From: Flavobacterium sp. AED
Lineage (GTDB): Bacteria; Bacteroidota; Bacteroidia; Flavobacteriales; Flavobacteriaceae
Reading direction: 5' to 3'
Assembly: GCF_000812945.1 (NCBI RefSeq)
Contig: NZ_JSYM01000001.1
Span: 682,001 to 746,000 of the forward strand
Length of the DNA stretch: 64,000 bases
Below, one piece after another: positions 34,845-45,562 of the stretch (position 1 is its first letter; every line of letters starts with the position of its first letter). Below the pieces are notes generated by a model, which saw only the letters and a list, made by a program, of their open reading frames with translations, was not told where the DNA came from and did not search any database. The translations under genes and the position numbers were made by a program.

Positions 34845-36083
34845 ATGGACACCGTAATCACAAGTAAAACTAACAAAAATAAGTATCTTTTAATCGCTTT
34901 GCCAATTATCTTACTCTTTGGGTATTTTGTCTTTACTTCTGCAACCAAAAAAAGAAGTTTTAACGTAAAAAAAACTGAAATCACGATTAAGACAGTTGAA
35001 AATGATTTTTTTGAAGACTTCATGTCCTTTCAAGCAAAAGCTATTCCTTTAAATTCAATGTTAATTAATATCATTGAAGGCGGGGCCGTTCAGGAAATAT
35101 TTGTCGAAAATGGCGATATGGTTATCAAGGGACAACCGTTGGCAAGATTATACAATCCTAATGCAGAACTGGCGTATATGCAACAGGAAACAGCGATTAT
35201 CGAACAAATCAATAATTTGAACAAAGCCAAACTTGATTTAAGAAATCAAGAGTTGAATTTAGAAAAAGACTTGATTGCCATTGAACACGATTATCTCGAT
35301 GCCAAAAATTTATTCGAATTGAACAAGAAACTTTTTGAACAAGAAATACTTTCTAAAAACGAATGGGAAAAGACTCAAGAGAACTATCGTTTCCAAAAAG
35401 AGCGAATGAACATTATCAAACAAAGTGTCAAAAAAGAAAAACTAGCAAATCAAGTACAAATTGGACAACTCAATCAATCTATTGGTTTCATGAATAAAAG
35501 TTTGGATATTTTGAGAATGAATAAAAAGAATTTTCTAATTATAGCACCAATTTCCGGAAGACTTTCTTCATTCGAACCGATACTCGGAAAAACCTATTCG
35601 CAAAACACGAGCATCGGTTTTATTGATGATAGAAAAGGGTATAAATTAGTAGCTGATGTTGATGAGTTTTATTTGGATAAAATTGCAGAGCAACAAAAAG
35701 GAACTGTGGATTTTGAAAGCAAAATCATCGAAGTTCAAATAACCAAAGTAATTCCCGAAATCAAAAATGGAAGATTTCAAGTGGAATTGGATTTTGTTTC
35801 CTCTGAAAAACTGGATTTAAAACAAGGATTGAGTTTTGGGGTAAAATTAAATCTGTCGGAAAAAACAAAGACGGTAGTACTTTCGAAAGGAAGTTTTAAT
35901 GAAGAGACCAGCGGTAAATGGATTTTTGTACTCAATGGCAATAAAGCAGAAAGAAGACCAATCAAACTGGGGAGAGAAAATCCGTTGTATTATGAAGTCC
36001 TTGATGGGTTAAAAGCCGGCGAAAAAGTAATAACGTCATCATATAAAGATTATAAACAGGTAGAAATATTAAATTTAGAATAA
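34845..36083 (+). CDS. Periplasmic adaptor (HlyD/MacA-like membrane fusion protein)
   Basis: The 412-aa protein has one N-terminal membrane helix (YLLIALPIILLFGYFVF, about 15-31), a lipoyl-half motif around IEGGAVQEIFVENGDMVIKG, a long coiled coil (about 105-220), the second lipoyl half with LIIAPISGRLSS, and a C-terminal beta-barrel. It links inner-membrane permeases to the TolC-like channel encoded at the end of this operon. ATG 34845 was chosen over an in-frame ATG at 34824 because the latter precedes the predicted transcription start. Confidence 0.92.
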   Translation: MDTVITSKTNKNKYLLIALPIILLFGYFVFTSATKKRSFNVKKTEITIKTVENDFFEDFMSFQAKAIPLNSMLINIIEGGAVQEIFVENGDMVIKGQPLARLYNPNAELAYMQQETAIIEQINNLNKAKLDLRNQELNLEKDLIAIEHDYLDAKNLFELNKKLFEQEILSKNEWEKTQENYRFQKERMNIIKQSVKKEKLANQVQIGQLNQSIGFMNKSLDILRMNKKNFLIIAPISGRLSSFEPILGKTYSQNTSIGFIDDRKGYKLVADVDEFYLDKIAEQQKGTVDFESKIIEVQITKVIPEIKNGRFQVELDFVSSEKLDLKQGLSFGVKLNLSEKTKTVVLSKGSFNEETSGKWIFVLNGNKAERRPIKLGRENPLYYEVLDGLKAGEKVITSSYKDYKQVEILNLE

Positions 36084-36129
36084 GAAATAATTATATAAAA
36101 ATATCATCAATCAAAAAACGAATAATATT

Positions 36130-36831
36130 ATGATTCAAATTAAAAACCTTTCAAAAGTATTTAGAACTGAAGAAGTAGAAACTATGGCACTAGGTGAAGT
36201 TTCTTTAACCATTAATCAAGGCGATTTCGTTTCGATTATGGGGCCATCAGGAAGCGGAAAATCAACTTTATTGAATATTGTTGGATTATTGGACAGTGCT
36301 TCGAGCGGAAGCTATCAGTTGTTAAACCAAGAAATGATTGGACTAAAAGAGAAAGAAAAATCGAAAGCAAGAAAAGAAAATATTGGTTTTATTTTTCAGA
36401 ATTTCAATTTGATTGACGAGTTATCGGTTTATGACAATATCGAATTGCCATTAATTTATAATAAAGTTCCATCTTCTGACAGAAAGAAAAAAGTGGAAGC
36501 AATTGCCGAAAAATTAGGGATCTCACACCGATTAAAACATTATCCACAGCAACTTTCCGGAGGACAGCAACAGCGTGTAGCGGTTGCCAGAGCTTTGATT
36601 AACGACCCGAAAATTATTCTTGCCGATGAACCAACAGGAAATCTGGACAGTAAAAACGGAAACGAAGTAATGGAATTGCTTACCGATTTACATTCCAACG
36701 GTGCCACAATTTTGATGGTTACACACTCAGATTATGACGCTTCTTTTTCGGAAAAAATTATTTTGATGAAAGATGGAGTAATCCTTTCGGAAAAAACAAA
36801 TAGTCGCAATGTTGATGTTTTTAAAGTATAG
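36130..36831 (+). CDS. ABC transporter ATPase (MacB/LolD type)
   Basis: The 233-aa ATPase has Walker A GPSGSGKST (about 38-46), signature LSGGQQQRV and Walker B ILADEPTGNLDS, the form that pairs with FtsX-type permeases. It is the only ATPase of the operon, although three permease genes follow, so it must energise all of them or different permease pairs. It lies 46 bases after the adaptor. Confidence 0.95.
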   Translation: MIQIKNLSKVFRTEEVETMALGEVSLTINQGDFVSIMGPSGSGKSTLLNIVGLLDSASSGSYQLLNQEMIGLKEKEKSKARKENIGFIFQNFNLIDELSVYDNIELPLIYNKVPSSDRKKKVEAIAEKLGISHRLKHYPQQLSGGQQQRVAVARALINDPKIILADEPTGNLDSKNGNEVMELLTDLHSNGATILMVTHSDYDASFSEKIILMKDGVILSEKTNSRNVDVFKV

Positions 36832-36946
36832 AAATGATAAGTATCCTAATATCAATAATTATAATCGTTTTTGAGATGCTTTGCCAAATTCTTTTGTAAA
36901 CATCTTAACCTTTTCATCAAATCAAAATTAAAACAATCAAAAAGGC

Positions 36947-39370
36947 ATGGTACTCAACTGGATTAAAATATTTATTTACCACTTAAAGCAAAACAAGCTG
37001 TTTTCTTTTCTCAACGTTTTGGGATTAAGTATTGGAATCGCAGGATTGATTTTCGCCATTTTATATTGGAATGACGAACAAAGTTATAACGCTTGGAATC
37101 CAGAAAAAGAAAGCATATTTCAAGTTGTAAATGATCAACCCAGATCTGGCTTTTTGGCTTACAATGTTATTCCTTTAGGAAAAACTCTAAAACAAAATTC
37201 TACTGAAGTTGAATCTTATTGTAATTTTCAACCTGGTTACAACGGAGCACTTATTGTATATAAAGACAAGAAAGAAGTTGTTCAGAAAATTCTAAAATCG
37301 GAAGGCAATTTTTTCTTCTTTTTTCCTTTCCAATTTACAAATGGAAGCGCAAAAACAGCTTTGAAAAACAAAAATAATGTTGCGATTTCTGAGCAAACAG
37401 CAGAGCTTTTATTTGGCAGTGAAAATCCAATGGGCGAATCAATAAAAATTGGCGAAATGAATTGCGTTGTTGGCGGCGTTTATAAAATTTCTGAAAAATC
37501 TTCTGTCACGCCTTCAGTGGTTTTACGTGAAGAATTTGAAGAAAATGTCAAAAAAAATGTTGAAAATTGGCAAAGTCATACTAGTTTTTTAGTTATAAAA
37601 TTAAAAAATCCAGAACGAAAAGAAGCGATTGAAAAGCAGATTTTGAATATTTACATAGAAAAACAAGCAAAAAAAGCAGCGAAAGAAAAAGGAATTTCGA
37701 CGGAAGATTACATCAAAAATTTTGGTTTAGACAAACCTTATTTAGAATCTTTGGAAACCGCCAGATTGCATTCAAAAGTAGTTAACGGTTATCCAGAAGG
37801 AAGTGGTAATTATCAATTTTTGCTTATTATGCTTGGCTTGTCGATCTTTATTTTAATTCTTTCTATTGTGAATTATATAAATCTCGCCACAGCAAATGCC
37901 ATAAAACGAGCAAAAGAAGTTGGCGTTCGTAAAATTATTGGTGCTGCAAAATCACAAATCGTTTTTCAATTTGTATTGGAAACCGTGATTACAACGTCCT
38001 TTGCTGTACTTTTTGCTTTGGTAATTGTTGAACTTTTCTTACCCTATTACAATCAGTTTTTATCTAAAGAATTGGTCATGTACAGCGGTCAATTTTATAT
38101 CCAATTGCTTCTTGTTTTTATAATCACAGTTCTTTTTGCCGGAATTTTTCCTGCAATTTACATTTCAAATTTTGAAGTCCTAAGCGTTTTGAAAGGAAAT
38201 TTCAGCCGAAGTAAAAAAGGAATCTGGCTCAGAAATTCCATGCTTATTATGCAATTTGCAATAGCTTCTTTTTTCATTATAGGATCTTACATCGTCTTTC
38301 AGCAAGTGAATTTTATGATTAATAAAGAACTTGGATTTAAAGGAAATCAAGTCTTAAATATCAATTTTAACGAACCAAAAAAGCCAAAAGATTTTGATAT
38401 GATTCAAAACGAATTATTGAAAATAAAAGGTGTTGAGAAAGTTTCGGCAGGTAATTTTTCTTTTGGATATGGTGGTTATTTCTCTTCCGTTTTTGCCTAC
38501 AAAGGAAAAGACGTTGAAGTTGATAATATGTCAATGGAATTTGGGATGCTGGACTTGATGAATATTAAAATTGTTGAAGGAAGAGATATTTCGCCAAAAT
38601 TTGCTTCGGATACAATCAGTTCAGTACTTGTGAACCAATCAGCGGTAAAAATGATGGGTGAAAAGAATCCAATTGGAAAAGAATTTGACATTAGAGATGA
38701 TGGCGAAAATCCTGGAATACGAAGATTAAAAATTGTTGGGATTGTTCAAAATTTTAATGTTTATGGACCTCAGAAAGAAATTCCTCCGATGCTATTTTAC
38801 CATTTGAAAACTATTTCAGAAAGTAGTTTTTTAAGCCGACTTTATGTAAAAATAAATCCAAGAAATAGTGAAGAAACGATTTCGGAAATAGAAAAATTTT
38901 GGACAAAAAAAATCGACACTCGTTATCCTTTTTCGTATGATTTTGTTGATAAAAATTTTGCCCGAACGTATAGCGACTACATCAGTCAAAGAAACCTTTT
39001 TTCGCTGTTAAATATCGTCGTTATCTTAATTGCACTTTTTGGATTATTCTGCCTAGCTTCATTTTCTATCGAAAGGCGCATGAAAGAAATTGCCATAAGA
39101 AAAACGCTGGGTGCCGAAACGAATGTTTTATTGAAAGAATTGTCAAAACAATACATTGTTTTCTGTATCATTGGATTTCTAATTACGCTGTTTCCAACTT
39201 ATTATTTACTCAACAAATGGTTAGAGAATTTTGCTTATCGAATTGAAATTTCCATTTATCCATTTCTAATTGGATATATTGTTTTGCAATCATTAACATT
39301 ATTGGTGGTGCTTTCGAGAGCGCATCAGGCAACAAGAATGAATGTTTTAAAATACTTAAAATACGAATAA
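36947..39370 (+). CDS. FtsX-type ABC permease 1 of 3
   Basis: The 807-aa protein has an N-terminal membrane helix (LFSFLNVLGLSIGIAGLIFA), a large periplasmic MacB-core-like domain, a first FtsX helix bundle (about 285-430), a second periplasmic domain, and a second FtsX bundle (about 675-800). It ends LKYLKYE. It is a two-FtsX, 8-helix type, unlike the 4-helix MacB. It is paralogous along its whole length to the two following genes. The three are separated by 2 bases each. Confidence 0.92.
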   Translation: MVLNWIKIFIYHLKQNKLFSFLNVLGLSIGIAGLIFAILYWNDEQSYNAWNPEKESIFQVVNDQPRSGFLAYNVIPLGKTLKQNSTEVESYCNFQPGYNGALIVYKDKKEVVQKILKSEGNFFFFFPFQFTNGSAKTALKNKNNVAISEQTAELLFGSENPMGESIKIGEMNCVVGGVYKISEKSSVTPSVVLREEFEENVKKNVENWQSHTSFLVIKLKNPERKEAIEKQILNIYIEKQAKKAAKEKGISTEDYIKNFGLDKPYLESLETARLHSKVVNGYPEGSGNYQFLLIMLGLSIFILILSIVNYINLATANAIKRAKEVGVRKIIGAAKSQIVFQFVLETVITTSFAVLFALVIVELFLPYYNQFLSKELVMYSGQFYIQLLLVFIITVLFAGIFPAIYISNFEVLSVLKGNFSRSKKGIWLRNSMLIMQFAIASFFIIGSYIVFQQVNFMINKELGFKGNQVLNINFNEPKKPKDFDMIQNELLKIKGVEKVSAGNFSFGYGGYFSSVFAYKGKDVEVDNMSMEFGMLDLMNIKIVEGRDISPKFASDTISSVLVNQSAVKMMGEKNPIGKEFDIRDDGENPGIRRLKIVGIVQNFNVYGPQKEIPPMLFYHLKTISESSFLSRLYVKINPRNSEETISEIEKFWTKKIDTRYPFSYDFVDKNFARTYSDYISQRNLFSLLNIVVILIALFGLFCLASFSIERRMKEIAIRKTLGAETNVLLKELSKQYIVFCIIGFLITLFPTYYLLNKWLENFAYRIEISIYPFLIGYIVLQSLTLLVVLSRAHQATRMNVLKYLKYE

Positions 39371-39372
39371 TC

Positions 39373-41802
39373 ATGCTAAAAAATTGGACAAATATATTTT
39401 TATATCACATCAAAAAGAACAAGCTTTTTACAGCTTTGAATATTTTGGGTTTGAGTATTGGAATTGCGGGATTAATTTTTGCTTTACTTTATTGGAATGA
39501 TGAGAAGAGTTACAATGATTGGAATCCTGAAAAAGGGAATGTTTTTCAGGTTTTGGTCGATATTGGAGAGAACGAAGCAGGAGCAAATACTCCAGTTACT
39601 ATTGAACCATTCTTAAAAAATGAGCCTAATATTGAAAAGATGATGTACTGCGAAAATTGGTACGAATCCCCACTTTATAAATATAAAGGCAAAAAAATTA
39701 TTATTCAAAAATTGTTTAACGCTGAAAATGATTTCTTTGATTTTTTTCCTTTTGAGTTTCTTCAGGGAAATCCAAAAACGGTATTGCAAAATGAAAATAG
39801 TATTGCTATGAAACAAGAAACGGCGATACAATTTTTTGGAACAGAAAATCCTATTGGGAAACAAATTCAATATGAAAATCAAATTCTAACCGTAACCGCT
39901 GTATATAAAATTACCGGTAATTCATCGATTGCTCCTGATGCAGTAGTGAACAATATGAAAAGAAGGATTAATCAAGATAAAGATAATTGGGGAAATTTTA
40001 ATAATGGTTGGTTTATCAAGTTAAAAGACCCTTCAAAAGCGAATGAAATTTCGAAAAAAATCACTTCAATTTACTATCAAAATAAAATAGTTAAAGAAGC
40101 AAAAGGAGAAGGAATCAGTCCAAAAGAATTTGAATCAAAATATGGTCATTTTAATTTCATATTAGAACCTCTTTCAGTTTCCAGATTACATTCTAAAGGA
40201 CAAGGAATGCCTGAAGGGAATGGAAATTACCAATTTTTACTGATAATGGTTGGATTGTCTATTTTAATTTTGATATTATCTATAGTCAATTATATCAATC
40301 TGGCAACAGCAAATGCTATTCGTCGAGCAAAAGAAGTAGGTGTGCGAAAAATTGTTGGTGCTTCAAAAGCTGAAATAGTCAAACAGTTTTTGTTTGAAAC
40401 TATAATTACTGTTTCGATTTCTATTTTGCTGGCCTTGGTTATTGTTGAACTGTCATTACCATATTATAATGAGTTTTTAGATAAAAAATTAATCATTTAT
40501 GGAAACCAATTTTATCTCCAAACTATTTTCATTTTTATAATTACTGTGGTTTGTGCAGGCGTTTTTCCAGCGATATATGTATCTAATTTTGAAACTTTAA
40601 AAGTGTTGAAAGGGAATTTTGGAAGAAGTAAAAGTGGTGTCTGGCTTCGGAACGGAATGTTAATTCTGCAATTTGGCATTGCTTCCTTCTTCATTATCGG
40701 TTCTTATATTGTGTACGAGCAAGTACGCTATCTAGCCAATAAAAACTTAGGATTTTCAGGGGAACAGGTTTTAGAAATTTTTTATTACAAACCTGAGGCC
40801 ATTCGTAACGCGAAAAATTCAGAACAGCAGATATTTGATCGATACACCACTATCAAAAATGAAATTTTAAAAATAGAAGGAGTAGAGCAAGTAGCAACCG
40901 GAGCATTCAAGTTTGGTGGGGGAAATGATTCTTCTTCGAGTTTTAGTTATAAAGGCAATAATATTCAAGGTCAAAATTTGGCAGTTGATTTTGGGATGCT
41001 TGAAATGATGAAAATTGAAATGGCACAAGGCCGTTATATGGATCCAAAAATCGCTTCAGATACTATAAATTCGATGATGGTCAATGAAACCGCTTTAAAG
41101 ATAATGAACGAGAAAAATCCAATTGGTAAAATTGTCGATTGGAATGGTAATAAACTCAAAATTATTGGTGTCGTAAAAGACTTCAGCCTTTATAATCCAC
41201 AAGGGAATGTACCTCCAATGGTCTTTTTTCACTTCAAAACAATTGGCTGGATGATTGGAAATATACAACATATCTACGTAAAAGTGAAAGCTGAAAATAC
41301 AGAGCAAACTATTGCAGCTATTGAAAAATTCTGGATTAAAAATGTGGATTCAGATTATCCATTTCAATATGATTTTATTGATAAAAGTTATATGCGAACT
41401 TATAAAACCTATGTAAAACAGAAGAACCTGTTTACATTATTAAATGTAATTGTAATTGGCATCGCTCTCTTCGGATTATTCTCTTTGGCTTCGTATTCGA
41501 TACAAAGACGAATGAAAGAAATTGCTATTCGAAAAACGCTTGGTGCCGAAACAAATGTTTTACTTAAAGAATTATCCAAACAATACATCATTTATTGTGT
41601 CATAGGATTTTTGATTGCCTTATTTCCAGCCTATTATTTACTCAACAAATGGTTGGAGAATTTCGCTTACAGAATAGATATTTCAATCTATCCTTTTTTA
41701 ATTGGATTTGTAGCTTTACTGTCCTTAACCCTAATAGTGGTACTTTCAAGAGCTTATCAAGCCACAAGAGTAGATGTTTTATACTATTTAAAATACGAAT
41801 AA
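39373..41802 (+). CDS. FtsX-type ABC permease 2 of 3
   Basis: The 809-aa paralogue shares the same architecture, with the near-identical N-terminal block (LNILGLSIGIAGLIFALLYW), middle block (LSIVNYINLATANAI-RRAKEVGVRKI) and C-terminal block (RMKEIAIRKTLGAETNVLLKELSKQY). The periplasmic parts are the most diverged from permease 1, suggesting different clients or asymmetric partners in one pump. Translational coupling is likely, with 2 bases between genes. Confidence 0.92.
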   Translation: MLKNWTNIFLYHIKKNKLFTALNILGLSIGIAGLIFALLYWNDEKSYNDWNPEKGNVFQVLVDIGENEAGANTPVTIEPFLKNEPNIEKMMYCENWYESPLYKYKGKKIIIQKLFNAENDFFDFFPFEFLQGNPKTVLQNENSIAMKQETAIQFFGTENPIGKQIQYENQILTVTAVYKITGNSSIAPDAVVNNMKRRINQDKDNWGNFNNGWFIKLKDPSKANEISKKITSIYYQNKIVKEAKGEGISPKEFESKYGHFNFILEPLSVSRLHSKGQGMPEGNGNYQFLLIMVGLSILILILSIVNYINLATANAIRRAKEVGVRKIVGASKAEIVKQFLFETIITVSISILLALVIVELSLPYYNEFLDKKLIIYGNQFYLQTIFIFIITVVCAGVFPAIYVSNFETLKVLKGNFGRSKSGVWLRNGMLILQFGIASFFIIGSYIVYEQVRYLANKNLGFSGEQVLEIFYYKPEAIRNAKNSEQQIFDRYTTIKNEILKIEGVEQVATGAFKFGGGNDSSSSFSYKGNNIQGQNLAVDFGMLEMMKIEMAQGRYMDPKIASDTINSMMVNETALKIMNEKNPIGKIVDWNGNKLKIIGVVKDFSLYNPQGNVPPMVFFHFKTIGWMIGNIQHIYVKVKAENTEQTIAAIEKFWIKNVDSDYPFQYDFIDKSYMRTYKTYVKQKNLFTLLNVIVIGIALFGLFSLASYSIQRRMKEIAIRKTLGAETNVLLKELSKQYIIYCVIGFLIALFPAYYLLNKWLENFAYRIDISIYPFLIGFVALLSLTLIVVLSRAYQATRVDVLYYLKYE

Positions 41803-41804
41803 CC

Positions 41805-44225
41805 ATGCTGAAAAATTGGATTAACATATTTATTTACCATCTTAAAAACAACAAGTTATTTTCAGCTTTGAATGTTTTAGGATTGGCAATAGGAATTGCG
41901 GGATTAATTTTTGCTTTGCTGTATTGGAACGACGAACAAAGCTATGATGCTTGGAATCCTGAAAAAGAAAAAGTCTATCAGGTATTGGTAAAATTGACTG
42001 ATATGCCAATTATGGCAGAACATCCGGCGCGATTGAAACCTCATTTAGAAAAAGACACAAATGTTGAAACTATTGTTTTTGCTGACGATTGGTATCAAAA
42101 TGACAAAATTATTTACAACGGTAAGAAAACTTTAGTAGATAAAATCATCAATACCGAGCGTGATTTCTTTTCTCTTTTTCCTTTTAAAATGATTCAAGGA
42201 AATGCGATTTCAGCATTGAAAGATAATACAAGCATTGCAATTTCTGAAAATCTTTCTAAGCGAGTATTTGGTAATGAAAATCCAATTGGCAAACAAATCA
42301 AATGCTTTGATACTATGTTTACAGTTCGTGCTGTATATCGCATTCCAGGTAATTCTTCAATTGCCCCGGATGTTGTGGTGAACACTTTGAAAAATATAAT
42401 GGATTCAGAAAAACAATACGGTCTTTTTTCATTAAAAATTCTCTTAAAACTAAAAGATCCTTCAAAAGTGGAAAGTACAAGAAAAATGCTGGAAAAAGCG
42501 TACTACGATGAAGGAATAGTAAAAACGGCAAAAGAAGCCGGCTTTACTCCAGAGGAAATGACGAAGAAATTAGGGCATTTTACAGTTTTCATGGAACCGC
42601 TTTCACAAGCCAGATTGCATTCGAGTATAGATGGTTATCCGGAAGGTCGGGGCAATTATCAGTTTCTAATAATTATGGCTGGATTATCTATTTTGATACT
42701 CTTTTTATCGATTGTTAATTATATCAATTTGGCTACCGCCAATGCCATAAAACGAGCGAAAGAAGTAGGTGTTCGCAAAATTTCGGGCGCATCAAAAGGC
42801 AATATTATCAGGCAGTTTGTTTTTGAAACGATTCTGATCAGTTCTTTTTCGATTCTATTGTCTTTGGTAATTGTTGAATTGGTTTTGCCTTATTATAATG
42901 CCTTTTTAGGTAAAAATTTAAAAATTATTGGCACTCAGTTTTATTTAGAACTGATTGTAATATTCATTCTTACAATTTTGGCTGCGGGAATATTTCCGGC
43001 TATTTATGTTTCTAATTTTGAAACCTTAAAAGTGCTGAAAGGAAATTTTGGAAGAAGTAAAAGTGGCGTTTGGTTGCGCAACGGAATGTTAGTTTTTCAG
43101 TTTGCCATTGCAACATTTTTCATTATTGGATCTCATATTGTTTATCAGCAAGTCAACTATTTAATTAATAAAGATTTGGGTTTCAGAGGAGATCAGGTAA
43201 TTGCAATCAACTTAAATTTCCCTAATTCAGATTATGAAGTAGAAAACCCCGGACTAAACATTTACAACAAATACACTACTATTAAACAAGAGTTGGCAAA
43301 AATAAAAGGAGTTGAAAACAGTTCAACAGCTCTTATGTCTTTTGACGGTTCGGATAATTCAGTAGGTCCGGTATTGTATAAGGATGTACTTTTTAAAGAG
43401 CGTACGGTTGCAATAGATTATGATTTTTTACAAATGATGAAGATAAAAGTTATAAAAGGCAGGGGACTTGAAAAAAAATATGCTTCTGACACTATTTCTT
43501 CGGTACTAATTAATGAAACTGCTCAAAAATTGATGAGCATGAAGGATGCTTTGGGACAGGAAATTAGCATTAGAAAAAGAAAATTAAAAATCATTGGAAT
43601 AGTTAAAGATTTCAATTTATTGAGCCCCGAAGCCGAAGTTCCACCAATGTGCTTTTATCATCCTAAAACTGTGGGTATTGCTCAAAATATAGGTAAGGTT
43701 TACGTGAAATTAAAATCGGATAATGTTGAAAATACAATAGCCGATATCGAGAAATTATGGAGTTCTGTGGATACCGAATATCCTTTTAAATATGATTTTG
43801 TAGACAAACAATACGCAAGGACTTATGAAGAATATGTAAAACAAAAAAATCTTTTTTCATTGTTGAATGTAGTGGTAATTCTAATTGCTCTTTTCGGATT
43901 ATTTGCTTTGGCTTCCTATTCGATACAAAGGCGAATGAAAGAAATTGCAATCCGAAAAACACTTGGAGCAGATACTACTGTTTTGTTGAAAGAGTTATCA
44001 AAACAATATATTTTGTATTGTATAATTGGGTTTTTAATAGCCTTATTTCCAGTGTATTATTTATTAAACAAATGGCTTGAAAATTTCGCCTTTAGGATAG
44101 ATATAGCTGTATTTCCATTCGTATTTGGATTTATAATCTTATTAGTTTTAACACTAATAATTGTGTTATCAAGAGCTTATCAAGCAACAAAAACAGACAT
44201 ATTGAAATATTTAAAATATGAATAA
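41805..44225 (+). CDS. FtsX-type ABC permease 3 of 3
   Basis: The 806-aa paralogue has the same two-FtsX architecture and ends LKYLKYE. The open frame continues upstream to 41595, but that part overlaps permease 2, and the ATG at 41805 aligns with the starts of permeases 1 and 2 (MLKNWINIFIYHL), so I use it. The gene overlaps the TolC-like gene by 8 bases. Confidence 0.92.
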   Translation: MLKNWINIFIYHLKNNKLFSALNVLGLAIGIAGLIFALLYWNDEQSYDAWNPEKEKVYQVLVKLTDMPIMAEHPARLKPHLEKDTNVETIVFADDWYQNDKIIYNGKKTLVDKIINTERDFFSLFPFKMIQGNAISALKDNTSIAISENLSKRVFGNENPIGKQIKCFDTMFTVRAVYRIPGNSSIAPDVVVNTLKNIMDSEKQYGLFSLKILLKLKDPSKVESTRKMLEKAYYDEGIVKTAKEAGFTPEEMTKKLGHFTVFMEPLSQARLHSSIDGYPEGRGNYQFLIIMAGLSILILFLSIVNYINLATANAIKRAKEVGVRKISGASKGNIIRQFVFETILISSFSILLSLVIVELVLPYYNAFLGKNLKIIGTQFYLELIVIFILTILAAGIFPAIYVSNFETLKVLKGNFGRSKSGVWLRNGMLVFQFAIATFFIIGSHIVYQQVNYLINKDLGFRGDQVIAINLNFPNSDYEVENPGLNIYNKYTTIKQELAKIKGVENSSTALMSFDGSDNSVGPVLYKDVLFKERTVAIDYDFLQMMKIKVIKGRGLEKKYASDTISSVLINETAQKLMSMKDALGQEISIRKRKLKIIGIVKDFNLLSPEAEVPPMCFYHPKTVGIAQNIGKVYVKLKSDNVENTIADIEKLWSSVDTEYPFKYDFVDKQYARTYEEYVKQKNLFSLLNVVVILIALFGLFALASYSIQRRMKEIAIRKTLGADTTVLLKELSKQYILYCIIGFLIALFPVYYLLNKWLENFAFRIDIAVFPFVFGFIILLVLTLIIVLSRAYQATKTDILKYLKYE

Positions 44226-45516
44226 TAGAATCGTTTTAACAGTAGTCTTTATACTATTTTGTGCTTTTGCAAGCGGCCAGGAAAATCCTTGGTCGCTTAC
44301 AAAGTGTATGGAAATGGGGTTTCAGAATAATATCGAAATAAAAATCAGACAGCTAGAAATTAAAAGAACACAGAAGTCACAAAACTCCGTTTTAAATCGA
44401 ATGTTGCCAACGATCAATTTATATGGTGAACAAGGTTATAATTTTGGTTCTACCATTGATCCTTCAACAAACGGAAGGATAAGTTCTAATTTGCAAAATA
44501 ATAATTTTTATGGCAATGCCCGAACAAATCTAATTGATTTCAGTGCTTTTGCAAATGCTCAAAAAGATAAAATAAATATTGAATTGGCTAAAGCCGAGAA
44601 AGATGTTGTAGAAAATGAATATAAATTACAGCTTTTAGAAAGCTATTATCAGGCACTTTACACTCAAGAATTATTAAAAATTCAAAAAGAGCAACTCAAA
44701 CAAACTATTTTCAACTTGGACAGAGTAACGAAAGAAGTCGCCATTGGGAGTAAACCTCAAAGTGATTTGTATGATATGCAATTGAGCTTTTCGGAGGAAG
44801 AAAATAGAAATTTGGAAACTGAACAGTTGTATGCAATTAAAAAAACGCAATTATTTCAATTAATGAATGTTACTAATGTTGCAACTGATAAAGTGGTTTT
44901 GGAGCTCTATTTGAACGAAGCAACAACTGACGCTATTGAAAAGATAGTATATAATCCTAAAATAAAGCTTGCTGAACTCCATTATCAAAATAGTTTGAAG
45001 TCGATAAGCTTAGAAAGAGCTAGTAATTTGCCCACATTGTCAGCTTATTATGGATATTCCACTTTTTATTATAAAACTTTAAATCAAGTGAACACAGATA
45101 GTTTTAAGAATCAATTAGAAAACAACAGAAGTCAACAAATAGGTATGCAGTTGAATGTTCCTGTTTTTAATGGCTTTAGAAATAATAAAAAAATCAGTGC
45201 ATCAAAAATAGTAAGTGATAAGGTAAAACTGGTCTTAGAGCAAGAAAAACAACAATTAGACAAACAAGTCGTTTTAGAAGAACAAAACAAAAGAAATTAT
45301 TTGGAACTTCAGAATAAATTGATAGAAAAACTAAGATATGCCAAAGCTTCACTAATTACTACGCAAGCAAAGTTTATAAGTGGAAAAATAGAAGCGGTTT
45401 TATATTCCACTGTGAAAAACCAATTGCTGACGGCTGAGTATGAAGTGTTGAAAAACAATCTTCAACTGCAATATATTGACCTGAAAATAAATCTGTTGAA
45501 AAATAATGTTTTATAA
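44218..45516 (+). CDS. TolC-like outer-membrane efflux protein
   Basis: The 432-aa protein has a signal peptide (RIVLTVVFILFCAFASG, residues 4-20) and two outer-membrane-efflux-protein repeats of long coiled-coil helices (about 25-210 and 225-430). It would form the trimeric exit duct for the upstream adaptor and permeases. The start codon lies within the last codons of permease 3, indicating coupled translation. Confidence 0.92.
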   Translation: MNNRIVLTVVFILFCAFASGQENPWSLTKCMEMGFQNNIEIKIRQLEIKRTQKSQNSVLNRMLPTINLYGEQGYNFGSTIDPSTNGRISSNLQNNNFYGNARTNLIDFSAFANAQKDKINIELAKAEKDVVENEYKLQLLESYYQALYTQELLKIQKEQLKQTIFNLDRVTKEVAIGSKPQSDLYDMQLSFSEEENRNLETEQLYAIKKTQLFQLMNVTNVATDKVVLELYLNEATTDAIEKIVYNPKIKLAELHYQNSLKSISLERASNLPTLSAYYGYSTFYYKTLNQVNTDSFKNQLENNRSQQIGMQLNVPVFNGFRNNKKISASKIVSDKVKLVLEQEKQQLDKQVVLEEQNKRNYLELQNKLIEKLRYAKASLITTQAKFISGKIEAVLYSTVKNQLLTAEYEVLKNNLQLQYIDLKINLLKNNVL

Positions 45517-45562
45517 AAAATGAAGCCTAGAATTTAAAGTATTTACAATTCTTAATATAGTT

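Noticed and set aside
41595..41804. 70-residue N-terminal extension of permease 3
   Set aside because: It overlaps permease 2 in another frame, and the ATG at 41805 aligns with its paralogues' starts.
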